38,247 bases of DNA from Candidatus Parabeggiatoa sp. nov. 3 (GCA_003645185.1 QNEL01000009.1:1-38247); one strand, 5' to 3'. Shown: positions 1-10,705, counted from the stretch's first letter. The notes: generated from the letters alone by a model not told the origin. Numbers and translations: made by a program.

Positions 1-100
1 GTAGGGTGGGTAACGGTTTTTTGTTGCCGGCCCCATTTAAGCTTCCTTTCTTGTAGGGTGGGTAACGGTTTTTTGTTGCCGGCCCCATTTAAGCTTCCTT
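1..100. repeat. Two direct copies (1-48, 53-100) of a 48-bp unit of the GTAGGGTGGGTAACG...GTTGCC hairpin repeat family
   Basis: gtagggtgggtaacggttttttgttgccggccccatttaagcttcctt occurs twice. Confidence 0.9.
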
Positions 101-1001
101 ATAACGGAGCCGTATAAGTTTTAATGCGATTTTTCCAGCCAGGCAACCAACGAGATTCATTCCTGGCTGGAGGCGCATTTTTAATGCGACGCTTAAGAAC
201 AAATTCGGCAGATTCTGCAAACTCAGCCATCACATTGTCACTATCCCTCATGTTTTCTAATACCTGCAATAACCCCCAGCCTTGCCCTTGATAACGCTCA
301 CGAGGTGAAGTGCCCTCGCCTTTGAAATTCACATAATCAATTAAAGCATAAACCCCCGCCGATTGTTGTGCCACACGATAAAACTGTTCACGCACTTGAG
401 TACGTTGTGCCTCAGTTGGCAAACTTTCCAACATCTTAGGCAAAGCCAGCTCCAAGCGCCTGATGATAAATTGCACTTGTTCAGGAATGGTATTGACAAG
501 CAAAGTGCGTAATTGTTTCATATCAGCACTTTGTTCGTCGCGTTTAAAAGCAGTGTACGACTTCCAAGGGGGTGTCTTTTGCAACCAAGTTGGTATTTCA
601 ACCCCTTGCTCTTGCAAAAAAACAATCAGTTCCGGAAACGTTTCCTTAAACGAACCCTCTTTACCCGCTGGATACCAGATAAAATGACCAATACCGAGAG
701 ACGCAAAATTCTCGCCTTGGTTCCAAATCGTCAAATTTTTGATCTTGCCAGAACCCTCATTCATCCAAATTTTTTTGCCAATCCGATCAGCATCACGTTC
801 AGCAACTTGGATATATTTAGGCTTCGGTTTTTCTACCGGCTTCACAGGCACTGCCTGTTCCGGTTCAAGTTCAGGTTCAGATTTTTGCGGTGCTTTAGTC
901 GCACAAGATGACACCACTAACACACTCGCTGCCAACATCATTAAATGACTGTTTTTAAAAGCAATATTCATAAACATCCTCCTAATATTAAGGGCAACCA
1001 C
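99..1001 (-). CDS. Putative lipoprotein of unknown function (paralog of the neighbouring gene)
   Basis: 300-aa ORF, signal/lipobox-like VLVVSSCATK; strongly similar to ORF 1059-1910 (e.g. FASLGIGHFIWYP, QPAGVYALIDYVNFKGEGTSP-type segments). Confidence 0.8.
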   Translation of the reverse strand: MVALNIRRMFMNIAFKNSHLMMLAASVLVVSSCATKAPQKSEPELEPEQAVPVKPVEKPKPKYIQVAERDADRIGKKIWMNEGSGKIKNLTIWNQGENFASLGIGHFIWYPAGKEGSFKETFPELIVFLQEQGVEIPTWLQKTPPWKSYTAFKRDEQSADMKQLRTLLVNTIPEQVQFIIRRLELALPKMLESLPTEAQRTQVREQFYRVAQQSAGVYALIDYVNFKGEGTSPRERYQGQGWGLLQVLENMRDSDNVMAEFAESAEFVLKRRIKNAPPARNESRWLPGWKNRIKTYTAPL

Positions 1002-1058
1002 GAGGGTTTGCCCCTACATGACGTGATGTAGGGGCGAACCTGCGTGTTCGCCCAGAAC

Positions 1059-1910
1059 TTACAACTCGTAAGTATACGTTTTAAGACGATTTCGCCACCC
1101 CGGCAACCAACGAGATTCATCCTTAGGCGCATTGTCTACCCGGCGCGTCAATACTTTGTCAGCGGCCTGAGCAAACTCAACCATAACCTTATCCGAAGTA
1201 CCAGACATATTTTCTAATACTTGCAGTAATCCCCAACCTTCGCTTTTATAACGCTCTTTTGGAGAAGTGCCCTCGCCTTTAAAATTCACATAATCAATTA
1301 AAGCATAAACACCTGCCGGTTGTTCTGCCACGCGATAAAACTGTTCACGTACATGAGTACGCTGTTTTTCGGTAGACAAAACATCCATCATTTTCGGCAA
1401 AGCCTGCTCTAAGCGTTTAATAATAAACTCCACCTGCTGAGAAATCGTGTTTTTCAGCAAATTGCGTAAGCTAACCATCTTCGCAGTATCGATCTGATTA
1501 TAAAAGGCAGATCGAGTAGCCCAAGGACAATCAGGTATACTTTGCAACCACTCAGGCAGCGCAATACGCTGCTGTTGCAAAAATTTGAGTAAACCCGGAA
1601 ATTGTTCATCATAAGGCCCCTCTTGGCCTACCGGGTACCAGATAAAATGACCAATACCGAGAGAGGCAAACGTCTCGCCCTTATTCCAAACCGTCAAATT
1701 TGAAACCTTAGCCGCCCCTTCATTCATCCAAATTTTGTGTCCAATCAGGGTAGCATCTTGCTTTGTGATATGAATGTATTGCTGCTGTTTCGGCGAAGGC
1801 GGCTCCACTTCAAGCTTTTCAAATTGAGGTTCACTATCAGTGGCACAAGATGACAGTAGAATAGTTGCTAACAAGGGTAAAAAAATAGTTTTTGTCGCAA
1901 TATTCATCAT
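1059..1910 (-). CDS. Putative lipoprotein of unknown function (tandem paralog)
   Basis: 283-aa ORF, lipobox-like LLSSCATD, tandem with and similar to 99-1001. Confidence 0.8.
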   Translation of the reverse strand: MMNIATKTIFLPLLATILLSSCATDSEPQFEKLEVEPPSPKQQQYIHITKQDATLIGHKIWMNEGAAKVSNLTVWNKGETFASLGIGHFIWYPVGQEGPYDEQFPGLLKFLQQQRIALPEWLQSIPDCPWATRSAFYNQIDTAKMVSLRNLLKNTISQQVEFIIKRLEQALPKMMDVLSTEKQRTHVREQFYRVAEQPAGVYALIDYVNFKGEGTSPKERYKSEGWGLLQVLENMSGTSDKVMVEFAQAADKVLTRRVDNAPKDESRWLPGWRNRLKTYTYEL

Positions 1911-2058
1911 TTAAAATATCCTATTCAGTCATTTAGAAAATCAGATTGTTCAAGCGTTCATATAAAATTATTCCCTTCCAATTTGTGAACGCCATTATTA
2001 ATTAAATAGTTATCCCTAACCGTTTTGTTGGTAACATTTAATGAAAGTACCATTCCTT

Positions 2059-2092
2059 GTAGGGTGGGTAGCGTCTTTTTGCTGCCCACCAT
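2059..2092. repeat. GTAGGGTGGGTAGCG(T)nGCTGCCCACC hairpin repeat
   Basis: GGTGGGTAGC / GCTGCCCACC arms around a T-rich loop. Confidence 0.8.
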
Positions 2093-2717
2093 CACTAACT
2101 TTTTACTCTCCAACTTTTCGAAAGTAATTAAAACTTCTTTATTATCCAATTTTTTTCCTTTTTCCATTAAAATCTTATGAAAATGGAACAATTGAACACT
2201 CATTGGCCCCTAGTTGATATTTTAAAATTGAACAATTGAACACTCATTTCACCCATATTGACCTCTAAAACTGAACAACTGAACATTAAAAAATATTTAA
2301 CAAAATCAACTACTTATTTTTATTCTTCTTTCTGACATAACAGTACAACAAAACGTCGTTAAGCGTAGCGAATCAAGAAATAAACGACTACTACAAATTG
2401 GCATTCTAAACAGACTCTATTCTGAGTGCAAAAAAATCGCCATTAGTTATAACTACAAGGATTGTTTGCTTATGAAAGGATTAGAACGTAGTGCTACTAG
2501 ATTTAAATCTATTTATACGTCAAAATATTGGCGTGAAATCTTATAGACAACCCTTATCATTATGATTTAAAAGTTATCAGTTATCAATTATCATGATTGA
2601 CAGCTGATTTTTTTAATCAGTATTAATCATGACAATCAGTTTAATCAGCGTTCTATAACTCAAATCCAAAGTTCTTGATAACTGATTTAGCGTAGCCCAC
2701 CTTCGGTTCTTTGCCCC

Positions 2718-2737
2718 AGTTTTTGCGCGCAAAAACT
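2718..2737. repeat. Perfect 20-bp palindrome AGTTTTTGCGCGCAAAAACT
   Basis: read directly; related palindrome at 37702-37721. Confidence 0.85.
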
Positions 2738-2749
2738 TTTGCGTGGAAC

Positions 2750-2790
2750 TGACAACTGATAACTGATAACTGATAACTGACAACTGATAT
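2750..2790. repeat. Tandem (TGATAACTGA)n-type short repeat
   Basis: aactgacaactgataactgataactgataactgacaactgata. Confidence 0.8.
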
Positions 2791-2817
2791 GATAGCTGAA
2801 AAAAGGAGAACAACATA

Positions 2818-3738
2818 ATGGGAATGGCAGATCGCGATGGAGTCATTTGGTTTGATGGTGCAATGGTGCCTTGGCGCGAAGCGAAAATACATGTATTAAC
2901 ACACTCATTACATTACGGCATGGGCGTATTTGAAGGAATACGCGCCTACAAAACCGATCAAGGCACAGCGATATTTCGTTTACAAGATCATACCCAACGC
3001 TTGTTTGAGTCAGCACACATCTTAGGCATGCGTATCCCTTATGACAAGCAAACCATAAATGAAGCCATTTGTGCCGCAGTAAGCGAAAACGGTTTAGACA
3101 GCGCCTATATTCGCCCCTTATGTTTTTACGGATCAGAGGGCATGGGGTTACGCGCCGATAATTTGCAAGTTCATACCAGTATTGCCGCATGGCAGTGGGG
3201 ATCTTATCTAGGTACCGAAGGCATAGAAAAAGGCATTCGCATACACACCTCCTCATACACCCGCCACCATGTCAACATCACCATGTGTAAAGCCAAAGCC
3301 ACGGGTAACTATCTAAATTCCATGCTCGCTTTACAAGAAGCCTTATCATCTGGTTATGACGAAGCCTTATTACTAGACACCGAAGGTTATGTTGCCGAAG
3401 GCAGTGGTGAAAATATTTTCATAGTGCGCCAAGGTATGCTTTACACCCCAGACTTAACCTCCGCCCTAGCCGGCCTCACCCGCGCCACCATTGTCACCCT
3501 AGCCCAAGAATTAGGGTTAACAATACGCGAAAAACGTATCAGCCGCGACGAAGTCTATATAGCAGACGAAGCCTTTTTTACCGGCACAGCGGCAGAAGTC
3601 ACACCGATTCGAGAACTAGATGGCCGCACCATCGGTGCCGGCACACGCGGCCCCATCACAGAGCAATTACAAACACTCTATTTTGATATCGTGCATGGCC
3701 GCCATAACACACACAAAGAATGGTTAACATTTGTTTAG
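2818..3738 (+). CDS. ilvE: Branched-chain amino acid aminotransferase
   Basis: 306 aa; fold-type IV transaminase motifs: WFDGAMVPWREAKIHVLTHSLHYGMGVFEGIRAY, YDEALLLDTEGYVAEGSGENIFIV, DEAFFTGTAAEVTPI. Confidence 0.95.
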   Translation: MGMADRDGVIWFDGAMVPWREAKIHVLTHSLHYGMGVFEGIRAYKTDQGTAIFRLQDHTQRLFESAHILGMRIPYDKQTINEAICAAVSENGLDSAYIRPLCFYGSEGMGLRADNLQVHTSIAAWQWGSYLGTEGIEKGIRIHTSSYTRHHVNITMCKAKATGNYLNSMLALQEALSSGYDEALLLDTEGYVAEGSGENIFIVRQGMLYTPDLTSALAGLTRATIVTLAQELGLTIREKRISRDEVYIADEAFFTGTAAEVTPIRELDGRTIGAGTRGPITEQLQTLYFDIVHGRHNTHKEWLTFV

Positions 3739-3945
3739 TAGGGGCAATCCCTTGTGGTTGCCCACGATATAAATATCAAGGTAGGGCCAATCCCTTGTGG
3801 TTGCCCACGATATAAATATCAGGGTAGGGGCCAATCCCTTGTGGTTGCCCACGATATAAATATCAGGGTAGGGGCAATCCCTTGTGGTTGCCCACGATAT
3901 AAATATCAGGGTAGGGGCAATCCCTTGTGGTTGCCCAATATATCA
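3739..3945. repeat. Five tandem copies of a ~43-bp unit (GTAGGGGCAATCCCTTGTGGTTGCCCACGATATAAATATCAGG)
   Basis: read directly; each unit has a GGGCAA...TTGCCC hairpin. Confidence 0.9.
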
Positions 3946-3991
3946 ATAATTTTATTTGAAAATAGCCTCAACCGATGAAAAGGAAAATCTT

Positions 3992-4186
3992 ATGCTTCAA
4001 ACCGGAACAACCACGCCAAACGCTCAAAAACAAACCCAAGTAACTAAAAAGGACTTACCACTGCATTGTCCAATGCCAAACATGAGTTTATGGGATTCAC
4101 ATCCTCGCGTCTTTCTGCCCATCGAACAAGCAACAGAAGGCAAAATCAAATGCCCCTATTGTGGTACAGACTACCACTTATCTTAA
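3992..4186 (+). CDS. Zinc-finger (zf-CHCC-like) domain protein
   Basis: LPLHCPMPNMSLWDSHPRVFLPIEQATEGKIKCPYCGTDYHL; likely start ATG 3992. Confidence 0.75.
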   Translation: MLQTGTTTPNAQKQTQVTKKDLPLHCPMPNMSLWDSHPRVFLPIEQATEGKIKCPYCGTDYHLS

Positions 4187-4218
4187 TCAATAGTTTGTCC
4201 AAGTCCGTCTCTTTTTTG

Positions 4219-4251
4219 TAGGGTGGGTAACGTCTTTTTGTTGCCCACCAT
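4219..4251. repeat. GTAGGGTGGGTAACG...GTTGCCCACC hairpin repeat
   Basis: GGTGGGTAAC gtcttttt GTTGCCCACC, 10-bp stem (one G-T wobble). Confidence 0.85.
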
Positions 4252-4329
4252 TCCCGCTCATTAAACTTTAGCGTCAAAGCGCGTCAAAGCGCGTCAAATT
4301 CATTCATCCTTCATCCTTCATCATTCACT

Positions 4330-5112
4330 ATGACAGAAGAAAATATCAGAACAATCAACATGCAGCAATGGATAAAGATAATCTTTATCTCATGCATACT
4401 AGCGCAAATTTTTCTCATAATTTGTGATTACGTCTTCAACTACCAAGATATTTTTGAAGACAAAAGCATTCGTAGAATTTGGAACATAGCGCGTGAAAAT
4501 TCAATACCCACATGGTTCGCAGCCATGCAAGCTCAAGCATTAGGCATAACCGTTTTCCTCATTGCAAGCATCCAAACCCCCTCTATTTCAAGGTTAAAAC
4601 TATGGATATGGATTCTAATTGGGATGTTTTTTTTATGGATAGGAATTGATGATATGGCCGAAATCCATGAAAAGCTTGGAGGCGCCATTGAACGCATGAT
4701 TAGCAAAAATGGTCAAGAAGAATGGGGTGGGCTTATTGGAATTCTATTAAAAAATCCTTCTTTTGCTTGGCACGCCTTTATTGCGCCATTTTTTGCCGTT
4801 TGTGGATTGCTAATCGCCCTATTTTTATGGACAGCTTTTTGGCAGCACAATCTAACTCGTTATCTTGTGTTAGGATTTGGATGTTGGATAATAGCGCAAG
4901 GAATTGATTTTACAGAAGGATTAGAAAACATAGATGATTTTTATCTTTATCTAAAAGACAGTTTAGGTATTGAAGAAAAATATGGCGTTTCACATACCAT
5001 CAAACTTATTGAAGAAGAATTAGAAATGCTAGGAACCACCCTCTTGTGGATTGGCTTCCTACATTATTTTGCCAATATTGCTAATGGAATACACATTAAA
5101 TTAGTAAAATAA
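4330..5112 (+). CDS. Multi-pass membrane protein of unknown function
   Basis: 260-aa ORF with several hydrophobic segments. Confidence 0.6.
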   Translation: MTEENIRTINMQQWIKIIFISCILAQIFLIICDYVFNYQDIFEDKSIRRIWNIARENSIPTWFAAMQAQALGITVFLIASIQTPSISRLKLWIWILIGMFFLWIGIDDMAEIHEKLGGAIERMISKNGQEEWGGLIGILLKNPSFAWHAFIAPFFAVCGLLIALFLWTAFWQHNLTRYLVLGFGCWIIAQGIDFTEGLENIDDFYLYLKDSLGIEEKYGVSHTIKLIEEELEMLGTTLLWIGFLHYFANIANGIHIKLVK

Positions 5113-5194
5113 ATACGTCATTTTCGTAGGGGCGAACCTGTGTGTTCGCCCTTATGTATTCGCCAAAATTGATTTTGTTGCCCAATTTTCAAAC

Positions 5195-5305
5195 CCAATT
5201 GATTTTGCGGCCGCTTTTCGTTCCAAATTTATTTTGCCTCGGCCCGAATGGAGTGCAAAATTTATTTTGCATCAAGGCGATTGGAGTGCAAAATTTATTT
5301 TTAAA
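5195..5305. repeat. TTCCAAATTTATTTTGC / GCAAAATTTATTTTGC repeat cluster
   Basis: several copies of (A)AATTTATTTTGC with near-palindromic GCAAAATTTATTTTGC. Confidence 0.8.
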
Positions 5306-5334
5306 ATGATTCTTCTGAACTACAATACAAAACC

Positions 5335-7883
5335 ATGACAACCATCACCATCCGCGAACAACCCAATAACACTCAAAACGAATACCAAGCAACCGTCAGT
5401 TTCAACAAAGACGAATTTCAGTGTACCATCAATAATCCCTGCACAAATGAGCAACTATCTGATTTAGAATGGTATTTTAAAGAATACCCCCATGATCCTG
5501 ATGATGAAGACAAGGAAAGGGCAAAATCAGTTGCAGCCAGCATTAAAAAATGTGGTACACAATTATTTGAGCAAGTGTTTTGTAATAGAGCCTTAACGCG
5601 GCGTTATGATCAAGAAAAACACACCGGCATTCAGTGTATTGAGATTATTAGCTTGCCTAACTCGCCCGCATTTCATAGTTTGCCCTGGGAAACTTTACAT
5701 GATCCAGATGATTTGCAACCACTCGCTTTAAACATCCCTATCATTCGTCAATACACATCAGAAACTAAGGTATTAAACGTCCAGCCATCACCAATTATTA
5801 ATTTACTCATTATCACAGCCCGCCCCCATCGGGAAAAAGATATTAATTATCGTGCCATCCCCCCTTAGTCGAAAGTTTACGCCAAGCAAAGTTGCGCGTG
5901 AATATCACTATTTTGCGCCCCAGCACCTATCGCGCCCTCAAAGATCACCTGAGTACCCGTCTTGGGTATTATCACATTATCCATCTAGACGTACACGGCG
6001 CCTTATTGGAGAAGAATAAAAGCGTTATCTATCTGGAAAGTACCGAAGCCGATCATCGCGCCGATCCCATCGAAGCCACTCAATTAGCCCAACTACTGGT
6101 TCAACACCAAATACCAATAACCCTCCTCAACGCCTGTGAATCGGGCAAACAAATCGGCCTCACCGAAACCAGTTTGAGTGGCCAATTTATGGAAGCGGGG
6201 GTACCGTTGGTATTAGCCATGCGCTACACCGTCACCCTTGGGGCCGCCACCTTTTTTATGAAAACCCTATATCAACATTTATTCGGTGAAGGTGAAGGGC
6301 ATAATCAATCAAACCATGACATAGCCACCGCCATCCGTTATGCGCGAAAAACCCTCTATAATAATAAAGAAAGGCGCAGCACCTATAATGAACTGATTGA
6401 ATTAGAAGAATGGATCATACCCGTCGTTTATCAAAATACCCCGACTTTTTCTTTACCCCTGCGTGACTTTCGCCCAGATGAACAAACACAACGCGACGCT
6501 TATGATGCCCGCACCTTTCATCAAAACCCGGCACCGCCGGATCAATTTATCGGGCGAGACTTAGAAATATTAGAAATCGAAACCCAAATCGCCCAGCGCA
6601 ATAGTTTATTAATACGCGGAGGCACAGGAATAGGCAAAACGACTTTACTCCACCACTTAGCTTGGTGGTGGCAAAATACCTACACAGTCGATAAGGTATT
6701 TTATTTCAGTTATGCTGAAAAGCGGATTACACAGCAACAAGTATTACAAACCATAGCCCAAGCCTTATTCGGCACCGAAAAACCCCAGGGTACAGTAGTC
6801 AATCGCCTCATTAAGGAACGGCACCTGCTCATTTTTGACGCGCTAGAATGTATCAATAAATCAGAACAAACGGCCCTCCATGATTTTTTGATGCGTTTAG
6901 ATAATGGTAAGTTATTGATATTACTAGGTTCACAGCAAAAAGTGAAATGGTTAGCAAAAGGCACTTTTAAGGATAATGTCTATAAACTCACCGGCATTGA
7001 CAATACCTCAGCCAATATTTTAATGAAAAGTACGCTCAAGCGTCATAACATTTCAGATAGGGATTATGACATTCCTAATTTATATTCACAATTAGAAAAA
7101 AATCCATTGTTATTAGAAATAGCGATACAGGCAATATTGAAAAAACAAACCGCCCTGTTATCCACCTTACAAACAGCCATCACGGAGACAGATAAACAAG
7201 GCGAGGCAAAACAGCACAGTATTTTACAGGCCGCCATCAATTTTATTGACAACACGCTCACGCCTAATGAACAAAACTTGCTATTATGTTTAGCCCCGTT
7301 AAAGTTCGCTATTAACACCAATACCTTATCGGAATATAGCCAGCGACTACAGCAACACACCGTTTTAGCGAATTTACCCTTTAATGATTGGGAAAAAGTC
7401 TTAGAAAAAATGGCGGATTGGGGATTATTGCGCCTTTATCCTGAAGTGCTTTTACAATCTGCTTTTGCAGATTTTTTACGCAGTCGCTTAAGTGAAAAGG
7501 CGTCGTTACAGGGTGCAATTGAAATAGCATTTGCTCAGTATAGTGATAACGTATCAAAAATTGATTCTGTCACACAACCTAAAATGTCAAATCAAAACGA
7601 TATTCAAACACTAACACCAAATGATAAGGAGACATCATTAGTGGTATCCGGTAAAATCAAAATCCAATTCTGCCGTCGATTAGGAAACGATTGGCAAGAT
7701 TTAGCCACCAGTCTTGATATCCCAGCACACCGCCGTAATCAATTTCCGCAAGGGCGCGAATGCCATGCCATTTGGGAATGGTTGGAAGAACGAAAGCAAT
7801 TGCACACTTTAAAAGAAGCGTTAGGCGATTTAGATCGCCAAGATTTAGTTGAGTTATTGAATACAAACAACAAGGTAAGTTAG
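5335..7883 (+). CDS. CHAT-family (caspase-like) protease - STAND/AAA NTPase - death/EAD-like domain protein; one apparent frameshift at 5859-5865
   Basis: ORFs 5335-5868 and 5892-7883 are contiguous across a C6 run; CHAT His (YHIIHLDVHG) and Cys (LLNACESG); P-loop GGTGIGKTT; Walker B-like HLLIFDALE; C-terminal FCRRLGNDWQDLATSLDIPAHRRNQFPQGRECHAIWEWLEER. Confidence 0.85.
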
Positions 7884-7897
7884 GAGTTTATGCCACT

Positions 7898-10705
7898 ATG
7901 TCGTATTCAGGTCAAAGCAAAATAGCGTTTTGTCGTCGATTAGGAAACGATTGGCAAGATTTAGCGACTTGTCTTGATATCCCAGCACCTCGCCGTAATC
8001 AATTTCCACAAGGGCGTGAATGTCATGCCATTTTGGAATGGTTAGAGGAAGATGATAAGAGACTTCAAAAATTATCCGAAGCTTTAAGAGTTCTTGAGCG
8101 TGATGATTTATTATCAGTTCTTGAGTTATCACAATCTATCAGCCATGAAGAAGTTATGCAGGAGAAAACCACTTCCGCATCAACACCTGATAATCAAATC
8201 GACAAGCAACGTTTAATTACTCTATTGCTTGACTGTCCAAGTCTTAGGGATACAGGTACTCGTAGTTCATTGTTGAAGATGTTACCCCATCACATCGTTG
8301 ACCATATTAAAGTGGGTAATACCATTAAAGAATATGTGATTAATATTGTCGATGGGTGTATGGATTTTGCGGATGGTTTACAACATTTGTTTGCTGCCAT
8401 CCGATTTTTTGATGAAAAAACTATTCAGTTTCAGGCACTTATTGGTGAGTTCAATTTAGATAAAGATAAGAATGAAACACCGCCGCCAGTTATAGGAGAT
8501 ATAGAAAAAACCATCACGGCACTGATGGCGCAATTGCATTTATCACCACAAATGCGAGCCTGTGATGAGTTTACGCAACATAATCAGGATAGTTTGCAGT
8601 TGATTCGAGAGGCAATGGTGCAATTGAAACAGTTGTCACCCCAAACCCCTGAATATGGGCGCGTGTCTCTTAGCGTGGGGAGTGCGTTGGCTTCAACTGG
8701 GGAGTTGTTACAAGCGGAACGTTTATTTACCCAAATTATTGAAAACACAGATAAAAAACCGGAAAGGGCCATTGCTTATTTTAACTTGTTTCAAGTGCAG
8801 TTGCGGCGCGAAGTTTACCCAGAAGCTTTGGAAAATTTGCAAGCAGCGATTGCGATTAATCCGCACTATGCTTTGCATGATTTACAGAAGTATCCGCTTG
8901 AACGGTTATTGGGTGCTGGCGGAATGGGTTGTGTGTTTTTGTGTCAAAACCATAATCATTCAAATCGTCTCTTAGCTCAACATGAACGAGTTGTGGTCAA
9001 ATGTTTTTGGGAACATCCCAAGGCTAGGCTTGACGAAGTGTTCAAAGAACCATTTGCCATGCGTGACATTGCCGGTGATTATATTCCTGAACCGTTAGAT
9101 ATTGGTTATGCTGATACGATTAAACGGGAACGGGCTTATTTTGTCACAGCGTATATTGATGATGCGATAGATGGTGAAGCGTGGTTGGAAAAGTATGGCC
9201 CGCTGGATTTAGAGACTGGTTTACAGGTGGGGTTACAAATCGCTAATGGTTTGCAGATTGCTCATGCTGCGGGTATTTGTCATTTGGATTTGAAGCCAGC
9301 GAATATTTTGTTGAACCAAACGAATAATGAAATAGCGGTCAAAATTATTGACTTTGGTTTGTCTCAGGTGGTGCCATCATTGCAGCAAAAGGCGATGACG
9401 ATGCAACAAAGTCGTGCTGGATTAAGTCAATTTGGGCAAGCGATATTTGGCACTTTGGATTACGCGTGTCCTGAGCAACAGGGTTTTAGTCAATATGGTA
9501 AGCCGGGGGTGTTATGTGATGTATTTGCTTTTGGGATGACAATGTCGCGTTTTTTTACGGGTAAGAATCCGCGTTATGTTCGGGAACGGGATTTGCCAAA
9601 GGTAGAGGCGTTACGAGATTTGTTGGGTGATTGTGTTGAACAAGAACCTAAACAGCGTCCTGATTCAGCTAAACAATTGCTCAATGATTTAAAAGTTATT
9701 AAAGGCCCTGATAAAACTGAACAAAGACAAAAAGATGAATTTCCCCAACATCAAATTGAAGAAGGAAGAGAACAACAAGAGAAAAAACAAACATATTTAA
9801 ACGACCAGACATTTTTCCAAAAATATATCCAAATAACCAAAAAGTGGCTACAAATATCAAGATATGATAAACGGACCATACTGCAAATAAAAAAACAAGA
9901 AGCGAAATTTCAAGAAATTGGAATCTCTGTTAAACAGATCGTGATTATTATTTCTCTGGCATTAATAGGCCTAATAAGCGTACTAATAACAAGTATTTCA
10001 AGTACTATTTTTGATTTACTAAACTTGAGTTTGTTGCCAGATCAATATAAATATGTATATCAGCCAAATATATATGAGCCAAACCCGGTAAGAGTAATTG
10101 ATCTTATTATTAGCATTTTGCTATCCATTTTATTAATAGGGCAATATCTCTGGAGACACCGTCAAACTATATCCCATATTGCCATGATAATTGGGCTTAT
10201 TTGTATTGCTTTGGAGTTGTATTTCATATTAGCATGTTTTTTAGGTGGATTAGGCCTCATTTTTGGCAAAGCTTTTAATGCTGGTAAGGAGACACTTGGT
10301 GCCATTGTGAGTATTTTTCTTCCTCTTTCATTGTTAGGACAATATCTACTGAGGTATCGTCAAACTATACCTTATAGTGCTATGGTAACGGGGTTAATTG
10401 CTATAAGTTTTGGAATATATCTTATACCACTGGTTACCCTTACAAGCTTAGGATATGGAGAAATAAACGGGGCAATTTATGGTATTTTGCTTGCGATTTT
10501 ATTTTTGGGTCAATATTTATGGATGAATCGTCAAACAATACCTTATATTGCCATGATAATTGGACTGATTTTTATTGGTTTTGGAGTTTTTTTTATACCA
10601 ATGACAATATTTTTTTTATGTGTTACGTTTAGGAAAGTTCATAAGCACAGTTACGGGTATCTTGTTGTTTATATTATTGGTGGGGCAATATCTTTGGAGA
10701 CATAA
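7898..10705 (+). CDS. Death/EAD-like domains - Ser/Thr protein kinase - multi-TM membrane protein (C-terminus probably frameshifted; reading likely continues to 10796)
   Basis: N-terminal FCRRLGNDWQDLATCLDIPAPRRNQFPQGRECHAILEWLEE; second EAD-like segment ITLLLDCPSLRDTGTRSSLLKMLP; kinase LGAGGMGCVF, VVVKCF, HLDLKPANILL, DFGLSQ; C-terminal repeated TM modules. Confidence 0.88.
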   Translation: MSYSGQSKIAFCRRLGNDWQDLATCLDIPAPRRNQFPQGRECHAILEWLEEDDKRLQKLSEALRVLERDDLLSVLELSQSISHEEVMQEKTTSASTPDNQIDKQRLITLLLDCPSLRDTGTRSSLLKMLPHHIVDHIKVGNTIKEYVINIVDGCMDFADGLQHLFAAIRFFDEKTIQFQALIGEFNLDKDKNETPPPVIGDIEKTITALMAQLHLSPQMRACDEFTQHNQDSLQLIREAMVQLKQLSPQTPEYGRVSLSVGSALASTGELLQAERLFTQIIENTDKKPERAIAYFNLFQVQLRREVYPEALENLQAAIAINPHYALHDLQKYPLERLLGAGGMGCVFLCQNHNHSNRLLAQHERVVVKCFWEHPKARLDEVFKEPFAMRDIAGDYIPEPLDIGYADTIKRERAYFVTAYIDDAIDGEAWLEKYGPLDLETGLQVGLQIANGLQIAHAAGICHLDLKPANILLNQTNNEIAVKIIDFGLSQVVPSLQQKAMTMQQSRAGLSQFGQAIFGTLDYACPEQQGFSQYGKPGVLCDVFAFGMTMSRFFTGKNPRYVRERDLPKVEALRDLLGDCVEQEPKQRPDSAKQLLNDLKVIKGPDKTEQRQKDEFPQHQIEEGREQQEKKQTYLNDQTFFQKYIQITKKWLQISRYDKRTILQIKKQEAKFQEIGISVKQIVIIISLALIGLISVLITSISSTIFDLLNLSLLPDQYKYVYQPNIYEPNPVRVIDLIISILLSILLIGQYLWRHRQTISHIAMIIGLICIALELYFILACFLGGLGLIFGKAFNAGKETLGAIVSIFLPLSLLGQYLLRYRQTIPYSAMVTGLIAISFGIYLIPLVTLTSLGYGEINGAIYGILLAILFLGQYLWMNRQTIPYIAMIIGLIFIGFGVFFIPMTIFFLCVTFRKVHKHSYGYLVVYIIGGAISLET

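Noticed and set aside
463-948. Plus-strand ORFs antisense to the lipoprotein gene
   Set aside because: Overlap a clearly coding minus-strand gene; composition fits antisense artefacts
1958-2203. 81-aa minus-strand ORF
   Set aside because: Runs through a hairpin repeat and has no recognisable domain
3739-3945. CRISPR array
   Set aside because: Repeats are contiguous ~43-bp units with no unique spacers and no cas genes in the window
3754-3978. 74-aa ORF as a protein
   Set aside because: Entirely made of the tandem GGGCAATCCC repeat
5335-7883. Two separate genes (5335-5868 and 5892-7883)
   Set aside because: The protein reads continuously across the C6 run and the CHAT fold needs both parts
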